From the NCBI GenBank assembly GCA_946999425.1, contig CAMQDG010000009.1, positions 1-32,334 of the forward strand: a DNA stretch of 32,334 bases. Reading direction: 5' to 3'. Under the pieces are notes generated by a model. That model saw only the letters and a program-made list of their open reading frames with translations. It searched no databases and was not told the DNA's origin. This stretch comes from an uncultured Peptoniphilus sp. (GTDB lineage Bacteria; Bacillota; Clostridia; Tissierellales; Peptoniphilaceae). Each line of letters opens with the position of its first letter. Position 1 is the first letter of the stretch. The position numbers were made by a program, and so were the translations under genes. Positions 1 to 8,138 of the stretch are shown one piece after another.

Positions 1-1524
1 AAAATATTAAATTCAAAATTTAATATGGAATATCCTAAAATGGCACAAGCAAATAGTATTGTAAGTGATATTTTAATTTCTTTAGACGAAAAAATAATAG
101 AAGACTATAAGAAAAATTATAAAGAACTTCACAGCTTTATTGAAAAAATTTTAAGAAAGAAACCTCACATTTTAGATAAAGATAAGGAACTTCTCCTTTC
201 AAAATTTTCTTATACTTTAGATTCCCCCATAAGAATTTATGATACTTCAAAAATGGAAGATATGACCTTTGAAGATTTTGAAGTGGATGGAAAAGTTTAT
301 AAAAATTCTTTTGTTCTTTACGAAAATTATTACCAATATCACAGAGATACTGAAGTTAGACGCAAAGCCTTTCAATCTTTCAGTAGAGGTCTTGAAAAAT
401 ACAAAAACACTTTTGCAGCCATTTACGATAATTATTTAAATATTGAAAAAACTCAAGCGAGTTTAAGAGGTTTTGATTCTCTTATTGATTACCATCTTTT
501 CAGTCAAGATGTTACAAGGGAGATGTACAACAGACAAATAGATTTAATAATGAAATATTTGGCACCTCACATGAGACATTATGCAAGACTTATTAAAAAG
601 TTTTACAATTTGGACCAAATAAGATTTTCAGATTTAAAACTTCCTATTGATGCTGATTACAACAAAAAAATAAATATTGAAGACTCAAAAAAATATGTAG
701 AAAAAGTACTTTCAGTAATGGGAGAAGATTATTTGAAAATTGCTATGAGTTCTTATAAGGACAGATGGACAGATTTTGCAAGTAACATTGGAAAATCAAC
801 TGGCGGTTTTTGTGCATCTCCTTATAAGAGAGGCTCCTATATTTTATTATCTTGGACAGGGGAATTTAGTGAACTTTTCACCCTTGTTCATGAAATCGGA
901 CATGGTTGCCATTTCCACTATGCTCAGGAAGAAAATTCAGTTCTTGAAGAAGAACCTTCTTTATATTTTATTGAAGCACCTTCAACTTGTAATGAAGTTT
1001 TACTTGTAAAAGGTCTTTTAAAAGATGAGAAAGATAAAAGATTCATAAGATATATATTATCTTATTTAATTGGCAACACATATTTCCACAACTTTGTAAC
1101 TCACTTGTTGGAAGCTGCTTATCAAAGGGAAGTTTACTATCTTGTAGATAAGGGTCAACCTATAACTGAAAATATTCTTTCTAAAATAAAGCTTGATGTT
1201 CTTAAAAAGTTCTGGGGCGATGAAGTTATTATGGATGAGGGAGCTGAACTTACTTGGATGAGACAACCTCACTATTTTATGGGACTTTATTCTTACACTT
1301 ATTCAGCAGGTCTTACAATCTCTACAAATATTGCCAATAGAATTTATGAAGAGGGACAAAGTGCAGTTAATGATTGGAAAAAAGCTTTAAAAAGTGGAGG
1401 TAGAAAAACTCCAGTTGAATTGGCTAAGTTAGGAGGAATTGACATAACAAAAGATCAACCTCTTATGAACACAATAGATTATATTGGAAGCATTATAGAT
1501 AAAATAGATAGTCTTATTGATTGA
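1..1524 (+). CDS. pepF: M3-family oligoendopeptidase F (5' end outside window)
   Basis: This is a zinc metallopeptidase that cleaves short peptides in the cytoplasm. The reading frame is open from base 1; the first in-window ATG (25) is not preceded by a convincing ribosome site, and about 500 residues are visible where the PepF family usually has about 600, so the N-terminal part is missing from the window rather than from the gene. The HExxH zinc motif is HEIGH at residues 289-293 counted from the ATG at 25, followed about 25-30 residues later by the EAPST..NE stretch that supplies the third ligand in M3 peptidases. The C-terminal region with TWMRQPHYF and YSYTYSAG is typical of PepF. No clear terminator follows; the stop codon overlaps the -35 box of the next promoter. 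Family assignment is firm; the exact peptide preference cannot be read from sequence. Confidence 0.93.
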   Translation, partial: KILNSKFNMEYPKMAQANSIVSDILISLDEKIIEDYKKNYKELHSFIEKILRKKPHILDKDKELLLSKFSYTLDSPIRIYDTSKMEDMTFEDFEVDGKVYKNSFVLYENYYQYHRDTEVRRKAFQSFSRGLEKYKNTFAAIYDNYLNIEKTQASLRGFDSLIDYHLFSQDVTREMYNRQIDLIMKYLAPHMRHYARLIKKFYNLDQIRFSDLKLPIDADYNKKINIEDSKKYVEKVLSVMGEDYLKIAMSSYKDRWTDFASNIGKSTGGFCASPYKRGSYILLSWTGEFSELFTLVHEIGHGCHFHYAQEENSVLEEEPSLYFIEAPSTCNEVLLVKGLLKDEKDKRFIRYILSYLIGNTYFHNFVTHLLEAAYQREVYYLVDKGQPITENILSKIKLDVLKKFWGDEVIMDEGAELTWMRQPHYFMGLYSYTYSAGLTISTNIANRIYEEGQSAVNDWKKALKSGGRKTPVELAKLGGIDITKDQPLMNTIDYIGSIIDKIDSLID

Positions 1525-1549
1525 CAAAAAAAATTTCTTAATATAAGAT
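1521..1549 (+). promoter_or_regulatory. Promoter of the valS T-box operon
   Basis: TTGACA (1521-1526) is followed after 17 bases by TAAGAT (1544-1549). The -35 box overlaps the TGA stop of the upstream oligopeptidase gene. A start point near 1556 would put the whole T-box in the transcript. Confidence 0.65.
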
Positions 1550-1576
1550 TAAAAATATTAAATTTGCAATAAAAAA

Positions 1577-1763
1577 GAGGAGTAGCAAAAAATTTTTATT
1601 TAGAGAAAAGTCGTTTGGTGAAAGACTTTAAAAATTTTTGTGAAGGTTGCTTTTTTGCACCTTTTAGGCGGATGATCCCGTTAGAGATTTTAAAGAGCCT
1701 CAAATTTGAGGAATTAAGGTTGTACCGCGTCTCTCGTCCTTATTTGGATTAGAGACTTTTTTT
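1577..1763 (+). promoter_or_regulatory. T-box riboswitch, valine specifier
   Basis: A T-box leader senses uncharged tRNA and allows read-through into valS. Visible landmarks in order are an AGTA (1581-1584) opposite GAA (1642-1644), the two strands of the specifier loop; an AGAGA box (1602-1606) followed by the GTTTGGTG-like stretch; a likely specifier codon GTT (Val) at 1646-1648 followed by a purine; and the T-box sequence around TTGTACCGCG (1720-1729). The terminator half is GTCTCT (1729-1734) pairing with AGAGAC (1751-1756) and a run of seven T (1757-1763). The valine specifier agrees with the downstream gene. The antiterminator uses the T-box bulge and competes with the terminator stem. 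Pairings were made by eye. Confidence 0.93.
1729..1763 (+). terminator. T-box regulated terminator ahead of valS
   Basis: Stem GTCTCT..TCC / GGA..AGAGAC followed by TTTTTTT. It ends only 13 bases before the valS start and its 5' arm directly follows the T-box bulge, so it is mutually exclusive with the antiterminator. Confidence 0.85.
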
Positions 1764-1776
1764 ATGAGGAGGAAAA

Positions 1777-4422
1777 ATGAAAGAACTTTCTAAAACTTAT
1801 GAACCTAAAAGTTTTGAAGAAAAACTTTATAAATTTTGGATGGATGGCAAGTATTTCACACCAGAAATAGACGAAAATAAAAAACCCTTTACAATAGTTA
1901 TGCCGCCACCAAATGTAACAGGAAATTTACACATAGGCCATGCCTTAAACAACACAATACAAGATATTTTAATTCGTACAAAACGTATGGAAGGATATTC
2001 AACTCTTTGGGTTCCTGGCACTGATCACGCATCAATTTCAACAGAAGCAAAAGTTGTTGAAAAAATAAAAAATGAAGGAAAAACTAAAGAGGGCATTGGA
2101 AGAGAAAAATTTTTAGAAGAAGCCTGGGAATGGACCTATAAATATGGCGGAAATATAAAAAATCAATTAAAAAAATTGGGAGTTTCTTGCGACTGGACAA
2201 GGGACAGTTTCACTCTTGATGAACATCTTTCAAAGGCAGTTGAAGAAGTTTTTATAAGACTTTATGAAAAAGGACTTATTTATAGGGGAGATAGAATTAT
2301 AAATTGGTGTCCTCATTGCAAAACTGCTATTTCAGATACTGAAGTTGAACATGAGGAACAAAATGGACATATTTGGTATTTTAAATATCCCTTTGAAGAC
2401 GGAAGTGGCCAAATTGAAATAGCAACAACAAGACCTGAGACAATTCCAGGAGACTTAGCAGTTGCAGTAAATCCTAATGATGAAAGATATAAGGATAAAA
2501 TTGGTAAATATGTTTTAGTTCCTGTAATGGATAATTTGAGAATACCTGTAATAGCAGATGAATATGTAGAAATGGATTTTGGTTCAGGAGTTGTAAAAAT
2601 TACCCCCTCCCATGATCCTAATGACTTTGAAGTTGGAGAAAGACACGGCCTGGGGCAAAAGAGAGTTTTTACTGACGATGGAATTTTAAATTCTCTTGCA
2701 GGAAAGTATGAAGGTTTAAATACAAAAGAAGCAAGAAAAAAAATAATTGAAGATTTTAAAGAATTGGGATACTTCGGCCATGAGGAAGATTATTCACACC
2801 AAGTTGGAGTTTGCGAAAGATGTAAAACTACAATTGAACCTTTAATTTCAAAACAATGGTTTGTTAAAATGGAACCTCTTGCAAAACCAGCTCTTGAAGC
2901 ATATAGAGAAGGGAAGATTGATTTCATTCCAGAAAGATTTGCAAAAATTTATGTAAATTGGCTCGAAAATATTAGAGATTGGTGTATTTCACGTCAACTT
3001 TGGTGGGGACATAGACTTCCTGTTTATTATGTAGAAGAAACAGGTGAAACCATTGTTTCAAGAAATGATCCAAGTAAAGATGAAAAGTATAAGGGTCTTA
3101 CAATAAAGCGGGATCCAGACACTCTTGATACTTGGTTTTCATCAGCTCTTTGGCCATTTTCAACATTGGGTTGGCCCGATAAAACAAAAGATCTTGAATA
3201 TTTCTTCCCAACAGATGTCCTTGTTACTGCACCAGATATTATTTTCTTCTGGGTATCAAGGATGATATTTTCATCCCTTGAACAAATGGGACAAGTTCCC
3301 TTTAAAACAGTTTTGTTTAACGGACTTGTAAGAGATTCTCAAGGAAGAAAAATGTCCAAGACTTTAGGAAATGGAATTGATCCTCTTGAAATTATTGAAA
3401 ATTATGGGGCAGACGCTTTAAGGTTTATGCTTGTAACAGGAAACTCTCCAGGAAATGACATGAGATTTTATCAAGAAAGAGTTGAATCGGCAAGAAACTT
3501 TGCAAATAAACTTTGGAATGCATCAAGATTTGTAATAATGAACCTTGATGAAGATGAAAAACTTGAAAAAATAGAAATAGAATCGCTTGAAAACGAAGAT
3601 AAATGGATTATATCAACTCTTCAAGATGCAATAAAAAGTGTTAGAGAAAAGATAGATAAATATGATATAGGTCTTGCTGCAACAGATGTATATAATTTTA
3701 TCTGGGAAAATTTCTGCGACTGGTATATAGAAATGGTAAAGCCAAGGCTTTATGGACAAGATGAAGCATCTAAAAAAGTTGCAAAAAATGTCCTTCTATA
3801 TGTTTTAACTGACATTTTAAAACTTCTTCATCCTTTTATGCCTTTTATAACGGAAGAAATTTACGGACATATTCCTCATGAAAAAGAAGCTTTAATAATT
3901 GAAACTTTCCCAGAATTTAATGAACAATTAAAATTTATAGAAGAAAGAGAAGTTGAATACATTAAAGAAGCTATAAAGGCAATAAGAAATAGAAGAGCTG
4001 AAATGAATATAGCAAATTCAAAAAAATCAAAGATTCTTGTAAAGACTTCTGATCCGCAAATTAAGAAAATATTTATGGAAAATAAAAATCAAATTATAAA
4101 TTTAGCTTCTGCCAGTGCAATTGAAATGGCTGAAGAAAAAATTGAAGATGATTTTATTTCTATAGTTTTAGACAGAGCAGAACTTCTTTTACCTTTAAGT
4201 GAACTAATTGACTATAAAGAAGAATTTGAAAGATTAACAAAAGACAGAGAAAAAACAATATCCGAAATTGAAAGAGCAGACAAAAAATTAAACAATAAGG
4301 GCTTTGTAGACAAGGCACCGAAAAAAGTTGTAGACGAAGAAAAAGAAAAACTTGCAAAATATAAAGATATGCTCCTTCAAATAGAAGCAAGATTAAAAGA
4401 TGTAGAAGCAAAAATTAAATGA
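1777..4422 (+). CDS. valS: Valyl-tRNA synthetase
   Basis: This enzyme charges tRNA-Val with valine using ATP. It is a class I synthetase of 881 residues, the usual length. The PPPNVTGNLHIGHALN signature has HIGH at residues 52-55 and the KMSKT loop starts at residue 525. Between them lies the CP1 editing insertion, with zinc-ligand-like Cys pairs (WCPHCK, CERCK). The C-terminal 60-70 residues form the charged coiled coil that binds tRNA in ValRS. Start ATG has GAGGAGG just upstream. It is the first gene after the T-box, and its stop overlaps the next gene's start as ATGA, so the asparaginase is translationally coupled and presumably under the same T-box control. Confidence 0.98.
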   Translation: MKELSKTYEPKSFEEKLYKFWMDGKYFTPEIDENKKPFTIVMPPPNVTGNLHIGHALNNTIQDILIRTKRMEGYSTLWVPGTDHASISTEAKVVEKIKNEGKTKEGIGREKFLEEAWEWTYKYGGNIKNQLKKLGVSCDWTRDSFTLDEHLSKAVEEVFIRLYEKGLIYRGDRIINWCPHCKTAISDTEVEHEEQNGHIWYFKYPFEDGSGQIEIATTRPETIPGDLAVAVNPNDERYKDKIGKYVLVPVMDNLRIPVIADEYVEMDFGSGVVKITPSHDPNDFEVGERHGLGQKRVFTDDGILNSLAGKYEGLNTKEARKKIIEDFKELGYFGHEEDYSHQVGVCERCKTTIEPLISKQWFVKMEPLAKPALEAYREGKIDFIPERFAKIYVNWLENIRDWCISRQLWWGHRLPVYYVEETGETIVSRNDPSKDEKYKGLTIKRDPDTLDTWFSSALWPFSTLGWPDKTKDLEYFFPTDVLVTAPDIIFFWVSRMIFSSLEQMGQVPFKTVLFNGLVRDSQGRKMSKTLGNGIDPLEIIENYGADALRFMLVTGNSPGNDMRFYQERVESARNFANKLWNASRFVIMNLDEDEKLEKIEIESLENEDKWIISTLQDAIKSVREKIDKYDIGLAATDVYNFIWENFCDWYIEMVKPRLYGQDEASKKVAKNVLLYVLTDILKLLHPFMPFITEEIYGHIPHEKEALIIETFPEFNEQLKFIEEREVEYIKEAIKAIRNRRAEMNIANSKKSKILVKTSDPQIKKIFMENKNQIINLASASAIEMAEEKIEDDFISIVLDRAELLLPLSELIDYKEEFERLTKDREKTISEIERADKKLNNKGFVDKAPKKVVDEEKEKLAKYKDMLLQIEARLKDVEAKIK

Positions 4423-5414
4423 AAAATATATTATTAATAGCAACAGGGGGCACAATAGCCTCCGTTCATACGGATATGGGTTTAAGTCCTTCAACTCAAG
4501 CAGATGAACTTTTAAAATTTGTTCCTGAAGTAAAAGAATTTGCTAAAGTAAAAGTAAAACAAGTTTTAAATATAGATTCAACAAATATAGAGCCAGAGCA
4601 TTGGATAAAAATAAGTGAAGTCATAAAAGAAAATTATGATTACGATGGTTTTGTCATAACTCATGGAACTGATACCATGGCATTTACAGCAGCAGCTCTT
4701 TCATATTTAATACAAAATAGCGACAAGCCAATTATCTTAACTGGAGCACAAAAGCCAATAAGCGAAAGGATAACTGATGGAATAAAAAATTTAAAAGATG
4801 CCATAAGATTTGCCTCTGAGGACAATGTAAGAGGTGTTTATATAGTTTTTGATGGAAAAGCTATAGTTGGAACAAGGGCAAAAAAATTAAGAAGCAAATC
4901 TTTTTCGGCCTTTGATTCCATAAACTATCCTCTTGCGGCATTTATTGACGGAGATAAAATTTATCGCTATGTTGACGAAGAAGAAAATAAAGAAAAAGTA
5001 AAATTTTATGATAAATTAAATCCTAAAGTTTTTAATTTAAAATTAACTCCGGGAATGGAGCCGGACATTTTAAACTATATTTTTAAATTTTATGACGGAG
5101 TCATACTTGAAACTTATGGAGTAGGAGGAATACCCTTTGAAGCAAGGAGGAACTTTTTAAAAGAATTAAACAAGCATAAAGATAAAATAGTAGTAATAGC
5201 AACTCAAGTTATGCTTGAAGGTTCAGATGCTATGACCTATGAAGTAGGATATAGATTTTTAAAAAGTCAAAAAGTAATAGAAGCTTATGATATGACCGTT
5301 GAAGCCTGTTTGGTAAAATTAATGTGGATACTTGCAATTACAAAAGATTATGATGAGGTAAGAAAATTATTTTATAAAAAAATAAATAAGGATATTTTAA
5401 GAGGTGAAAATTGA
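4419..5414 (+). CDS. ansA: Type I (cytoplasmic) L-asparaginase
   Basis: This enzyme hydrolyses asparagine to aspartate and ammonia. At 331 residues with no signal peptide, it matches cytoplasmic AnsA-type enzymes. The first catalytic threonine is in ATGGTIAS (T12) and the second catalytic group is THGTDTM (T84, D85 at residues 81-87). The start ATG overlaps the valS stop by four bases and has no room for an independent promoter. The stop overlaps the TTG start of the next gene. It therefore sits in the middle of a three-gene valS operon. Some members of this family also act on glutamine or as subunits of GatD-like enzymes; the lone gene next to valS gives no support for that. Confidence 0.93.
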   Translation: MKNILLIATGGTIASVHTDMGLSPSTQADELLKFVPEVKEFAKVKVKQVLNIDSTNIEPEHWIKISEVIKENYDYDGFVITHGTDTMAFTAAALSYLIQNSDKPIILTGAQKPISERITDGIKNLKDAIRFASEDNVRGVYIVFDGKAIVGTRAKKLRSKSFSAFDSINYPLAAFIDGDKIYRYVDEEENKEKVKFYDKLNPKVFNLKLTPGMEPDILNYIFKFYDGVILETYGVGGIPFEARRNFLKELNKHKDKIVVIATQVMLEGSDAMTYEVGYRFLKSQKVIEAYDMTVEACLVKLMWILAITKDYDEVRKLFYKKINKDILRGEN

Positions 5415-6010
5415 AAATATATTTAACAAGACACTCAGAAACACAGTGGAATGTTAAAAAAATAAATCAAGGAATTTTAGACTCACCATTAACTGAAGAT
5501 GGAATAAAAATGGCAAAAGATTTGAGCCTTATAAAAAGTAATTTCAGCAAAGTTTTTTCCTCAGACCTTAAAAGAGCGATTACAAGTGCAAAAATAATTG
5601 CTCCAGAAAATGAGATTATAAAAACAAAACTCTTAAGAGAAATAGACGTAGGGTCTTGGAGCGGAAAAAACTTAGAAAGAATAAAAATTGAAGATAAGGA
5701 TTTATATGAAAAATATTTTTATAATCCAGGACAATATAAGAGAAAAGACGGAGAATCTCTTTGGGATTTAATGGAAAGAGTTAAAAAATTTTTTGAAGAA
5801 TTTATAATAGACAAATCTTATAAAGACGTTCTTATAGTTACTCATGGAGTTACCCTTTGTGGGATTTTAAATTACATTGAAGGAATAGATGTAAATAATT
5901 TTTGGGACAACAGAGTAAGAAGAAACGCAAGTTACAATATTATAGATTACAAAAATGGAGAATTTAATATAATAAAAAAAGCCCCTAAAAATAATAGGAG
6001 CACAATTTAA
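5411..6010 (+). CDS. Histidine phosphatase family protein (phosphoglycerate mutase-like)
   Basis: The product is a 199-residue branch-1 histidine phosphatase. The phospho-accepting motif is LTRHSETQWN (R7, H8) and the second catalytic histidine is in VTHGVTLCG. A glutamate in the EIDVG stretch is the usual acid/base. Family members include phosphoglycerate mutases, alpha-ribazole phosphatase (CobC) and broad phosphatases; nothing nearby concerns cobalamin, so the substrate is left open. The start is TTG at 5411, overlapping the asparaginase stop by four bases, with GAGGTG six bases upstream. This is the last gene of the valS operon; a terminator follows immediately at 6013. Confidence 0.88.
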   Translation: MKIYLTRHSETQWNVKKINQGILDSPLTEDGIKMAKDLSLIKSNFSKVFSSDLKRAITSAKIIAPENEIIKTKLLREIDVGSWSGKNLERIKIEDKDLYEKYFYNPGQYKRKDGESLWDLMERVKKFFEEFIIDKSYKDVLIVTHGVTLCGILNYIEGIDVNNFWDNRVRRNASYNIIDYKNGEFNIIKKAPKNNRSTI

Positions 6011-6012
6011 AA

Positions 6013-6049
6013 TTAGTCGTAGTCGTAACCATCTACGGCTAATTTTTTT
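6013..6049 (+). terminator. Terminator of the valS operon inside a convergent coding end
   Basis: A ten-pair stem, 6013-6022 with 6033-6042 (one G.T pair), is followed by seven T (6043-6049). It starts three bases after the plus-strand stop codon. The whole hairpin is also the last codons of the minus-strand CC/Se-motif gene, so one sequence serves both purposes. Confidence 0.85.
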
Positions 6050-6300
6050 GTAAATAAAAAATTATTAAAAACAAAAGTCATAGTATTATCCTTAAAACGC
6101 AAAGTTTTATTAACATATATATCCAAACCATCTTCCTTATAAAGATTGTAAGTTCCAACATCAGGCACACCAATTTTAACTTCCGGATCAACTATTCCAT
6201 GAACACCGCAACAACCAGTAAGACCCATATCTACAGTTAGGGATTTAATATTTTTTTCTTCAATATATTTTCTTGTGCCCTTACCAAAAATTATTTTCAT
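6013..6300 (-). CDS. CC/Se motif family small protein (HesB-like)
   Basis: A 95-residue protein with the adjacent cysteines of the CC/Se family at residues 30-31 (GLTGCCGVHG). In relatives one of these positions can be selenocysteine; here both codons are ordinary Cys and no in-frame TGA occurs. The fold resembles HesB/IscA-like small Fe-S proteins in general layout, but a function is not established and I give none. It starts at ATG 6300 with a weak GGTG site upstream and has its own likely promoter at 6316-6324. Its last nine codons overlap the convergent terminator of the valS operon. Confidence 0.75.
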   Translation of the reverse strand: MKIIFGKGTRKYIEEKNIKSLTVDMGLTGCCGVHGIVDPEVKIGVPDVGTYNLYKEDGLDIYVNKTLRFKDNTMTFVFNNFLFTKKLAVDGYDYD

Positions 6301-6315
6301 ATTATCACCACATAT

Positions 6316-6324
6316 ATTATAACA
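6316..6324 (-). promoter_or_regulatory. Extended -10 for the CC/Se-motif gene
   Basis: On the minus strand TGTTATAAT is an extended -10 element about 16 bases ahead of the start codon. No good -35 is visible at 16-18 bases spacing. Confidence 0.4.
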
Positions 6325-6493
6325 TTATTTTAAAAGACCTAAGTTTAAATATTTTTTAGGTAAAAATCAAAATATAAGTTACAATTATAAAAGGGAATTC
6401 TTAATATTGGTTTTTTATTTTTTAAGGGTAAAACTTATATGTAGGAAAAATTAATAAAATTATTTTAATTTATAAATAAAGGGAGAAATTATA

Positions 6494-7258
6494 ATGGAAA
6501 AATTTAAAGAAAACGAAAATTCACATATTAAGCATGTAATAGGAATTGTAAGCGGAAAAGGTGGAGTTGGAAAAAGTTTTGTAACAACGGCTATAGCCTC
6601 TGAATTAGCAAGACAAGGGAAAAAAGTTGCAATTCTTGATGCTGATATAACAGGTCCTTCAATTCCTAAGGGATTTGGAATTAAAGATAAAGTTTTTTCC
6701 AATGGAAGTGAAATTATGCCGAAAGTAACAGAAGCAGGAATAAAAATTATTTCCGTAAATTTAATCTTAGGAGACCCAACACAACCTGTTTTGTGGAGAG
6801 GACCCATAATAGGCCAAGGAATACAACAATTTTTTAAAGATGTTCGCTGGGGAGAAATAGATTATATGTTAGTTGACATGCCACCTGGAACTGGAGATAT
6901 AGCCCTTACAATTTATCAATCCCTTCCTATTGACGGGGTAGTAATAGTTTCAACACCCCAAAGCTTGGTAGAAATGATAGTTGAAAAATCTATTAATATG
7001 GCAAAACTTATGGACATAAAAGTTTTCTCTCTTGTAGAAAATATGAGCTATTTTAAGTGCGACCAATGTGGGAAAAACCATTATATTTTCGGAGAAAGTA
7101 AAGTTGAAGAATTGGCTAAAAAATATAAAATTCCATGTTTTTCAAAATTACCCATGGACCAAACATTTAGAGAAAATATAGATGCAGGCTATGGTGATGA
7201 CATTTATGTTGAAGAAATAAAAAATACTGTTGAGGAGATAAAAAAGCTTGAAAACTAA
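6494..7258 (+). CDS. mrp: Mrp/NBP35-type P-loop ATPase, Fe-S cluster carrier
   Basis: The product is a 254-residue member of the Mrp/ApbC family, cytoplasmic ATPases that carry and insert Fe-S clusters. The deviant Walker A motif GKGGVGKS lies at residues 21-28 after HVIGIVS, and DMPPGTGD follows in the middle. The CxxC that holds the bridging cluster is C189 and C192 (KCDQCGK). The short N-terminus lacks the DUF59/MIP18 domain of longer Mrp proteins. Start ATG 6494 has GGGAG nine bases upstream. It opens a run of six genes with overlapping or abutting ends. The next gene, a thioredoxin reductase, starts 11 bases before this one stops. Upstream 6301-6493 is A+T-rich; I see no convincing promoter there. 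Confidence 0.95.
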   Translation: MEKFKENENSHIKHVIGIVSGKGGVGKSFVTTAIASELARQGKKVAILDADITGPSIPKGFGIKDKVFSNGSEIMPKVTEAGIKIISVNLILGDPTQPVLWRGPIIGQGIQQFFKDVRWGEIDYMLVDMPPGTGDIALTIYQSLPIDGVVIVSTPQSLVEMIVEKSINMAKLMDIKVFSLVENMSYFKCDQCGKNHYIFGESKVEELAKKYKIPCFSKLPMDQTFRENIDAGYGDDIYVEEIKNTVEEIKKLEN

Positions 7259-8138
7259 GGTTGTAATAATCGGAGGTGGGCCTGCAGGGTTAAGTGCCTC
7301 TTTATATTTATCAAGAGCGGGAATTCACCATATTGTTTTGGAAAAGGGAGAATTTGGTGGAAATATTTTAGAAGCCATAAATATAAGAAATTATCCGGGA
7401 ATAAAAGAGATTTCCGGAAGAGAATTTATAGAGAATTTAAGAGCACAATTAAACGAATTTAATATAGATTTTATAAGGACAACAGTAAAAGAAATTAAGA
7501 AAAAAGATGAATCCTTTATTGTAAGCACAAAAAGGCAAGGGGATATTGAAAGTGAAAAAATAATTATAGCAACAGGTAGTAGACAAGTTGAAGGAGATAT
7601 TTTTATTCACAATTATGTAAACACATCTTTTTGTGCCCTTTGTGACGGAAATAATTTTAAAGGTAAAGACATTTCAGTTATAGGAGCAGGTAATAATGGA
7701 GTTGATTCTGCAATATATCTTTCAAATATTGTAAACTCTGTCAAAATTTTTACAGATAAAGATAAAGTCGATGCAGATATTTATTCCTATGAAAAAGCAA
7801 AATCTATAAAAAATATAGAATTTTATTTTAATTATAGGGCAAGAGATATTTATGAAGATCGAATAGAGTTTGACACTGATAAGGGAAAAGAAATTGTAAA
7901 GACTCACGGAGTTTTTATCTATACAGGCTTTAAACCAAATACAGAAATATTCAAAGGACTAATAGACATGGAAGATGGATACATTGTTGTAGACAATAAT
8001 GAAATGACTAGTTTAGAGGGCATTTATGCAGCAGGAGATTGCACAAGACATTCTAAGGGCCAGTTAATTACATCTATATCCCAAGGAGCATCTGCTGCAA
8101 TCTCAGTAGGAAAGGTGTTTAGAAAATGTATAAATTAA
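7248..8138 (+). CDS. Thioredoxin reductase-like FAD/NAD(P)H oxidoreductase
   Basis: The product is a 296-residue flavoprotein of the low-molecular-weight thioredoxin reductase type. The FAD Rossmann motif is VVIIGGGPAGLSAS at the N-terminus, the redox-active CALC is C129/C132, the NAD(P)H motif is VIGAGNNGVDSA, and the C-terminal flavin motif is AAGDCTR. The start is TTG 7248 inside the end of mrp, supported by GAGGAG 11-16 bases upstream. The following gene encodes a protein with a thioredoxin domain and starts 13 bases before this stop, which makes it the obvious substrate. NADPH, NADH or ferredoxin as donor cannot be settled by eye. Confidence 0.92.
   Translation: MKTKVVIIGGGPAGLSASLYLSRAGIHHIVLEKGEFGGNILEAINIRNYPGIKEISGREFIENLRAQLNEFNIDFIRTTVKEIKKKDESFIVSTKRQGDIESEKIIIATGSRQVEGDIFIHNYVNTSFCALCDGNNFKGKDISVIGAGNNGVDSAIYLSNIVNSVKIFTDKDKVDADIYSYEKAKSIKNIEFYFNYRARDIYEDRIEFDTDKGKEIVKTHGVFIYTGFKPNTEIFKGLIDMEDGYIVVDNNEMTSLEGIYAAGDCTRHSKGQLITSISQGASAAISVGKVFRKCIN

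Noticed and set aside
4160..4411. Leu/Phe-rich minus-strand frame that looks like a small membrane protein
   Set aside because: It is the complement of the Glu/Lys-rich coiled coil of ValRS, which always reads as hydrophobic on the other strand.
6208..6216. Selenocysteine at the CC motif
   Set aside because: Both codons encode cysteine, and no in-frame TGA or SECIS-like hairpin was seen in the gene.
6460..6807. A 115-codon open frame on the minus strand over the start of mrp
   Set aside because: It is antisense to the P-loop region of a certain gene, has no ribosome site, and its composition follows from the mrp codons.
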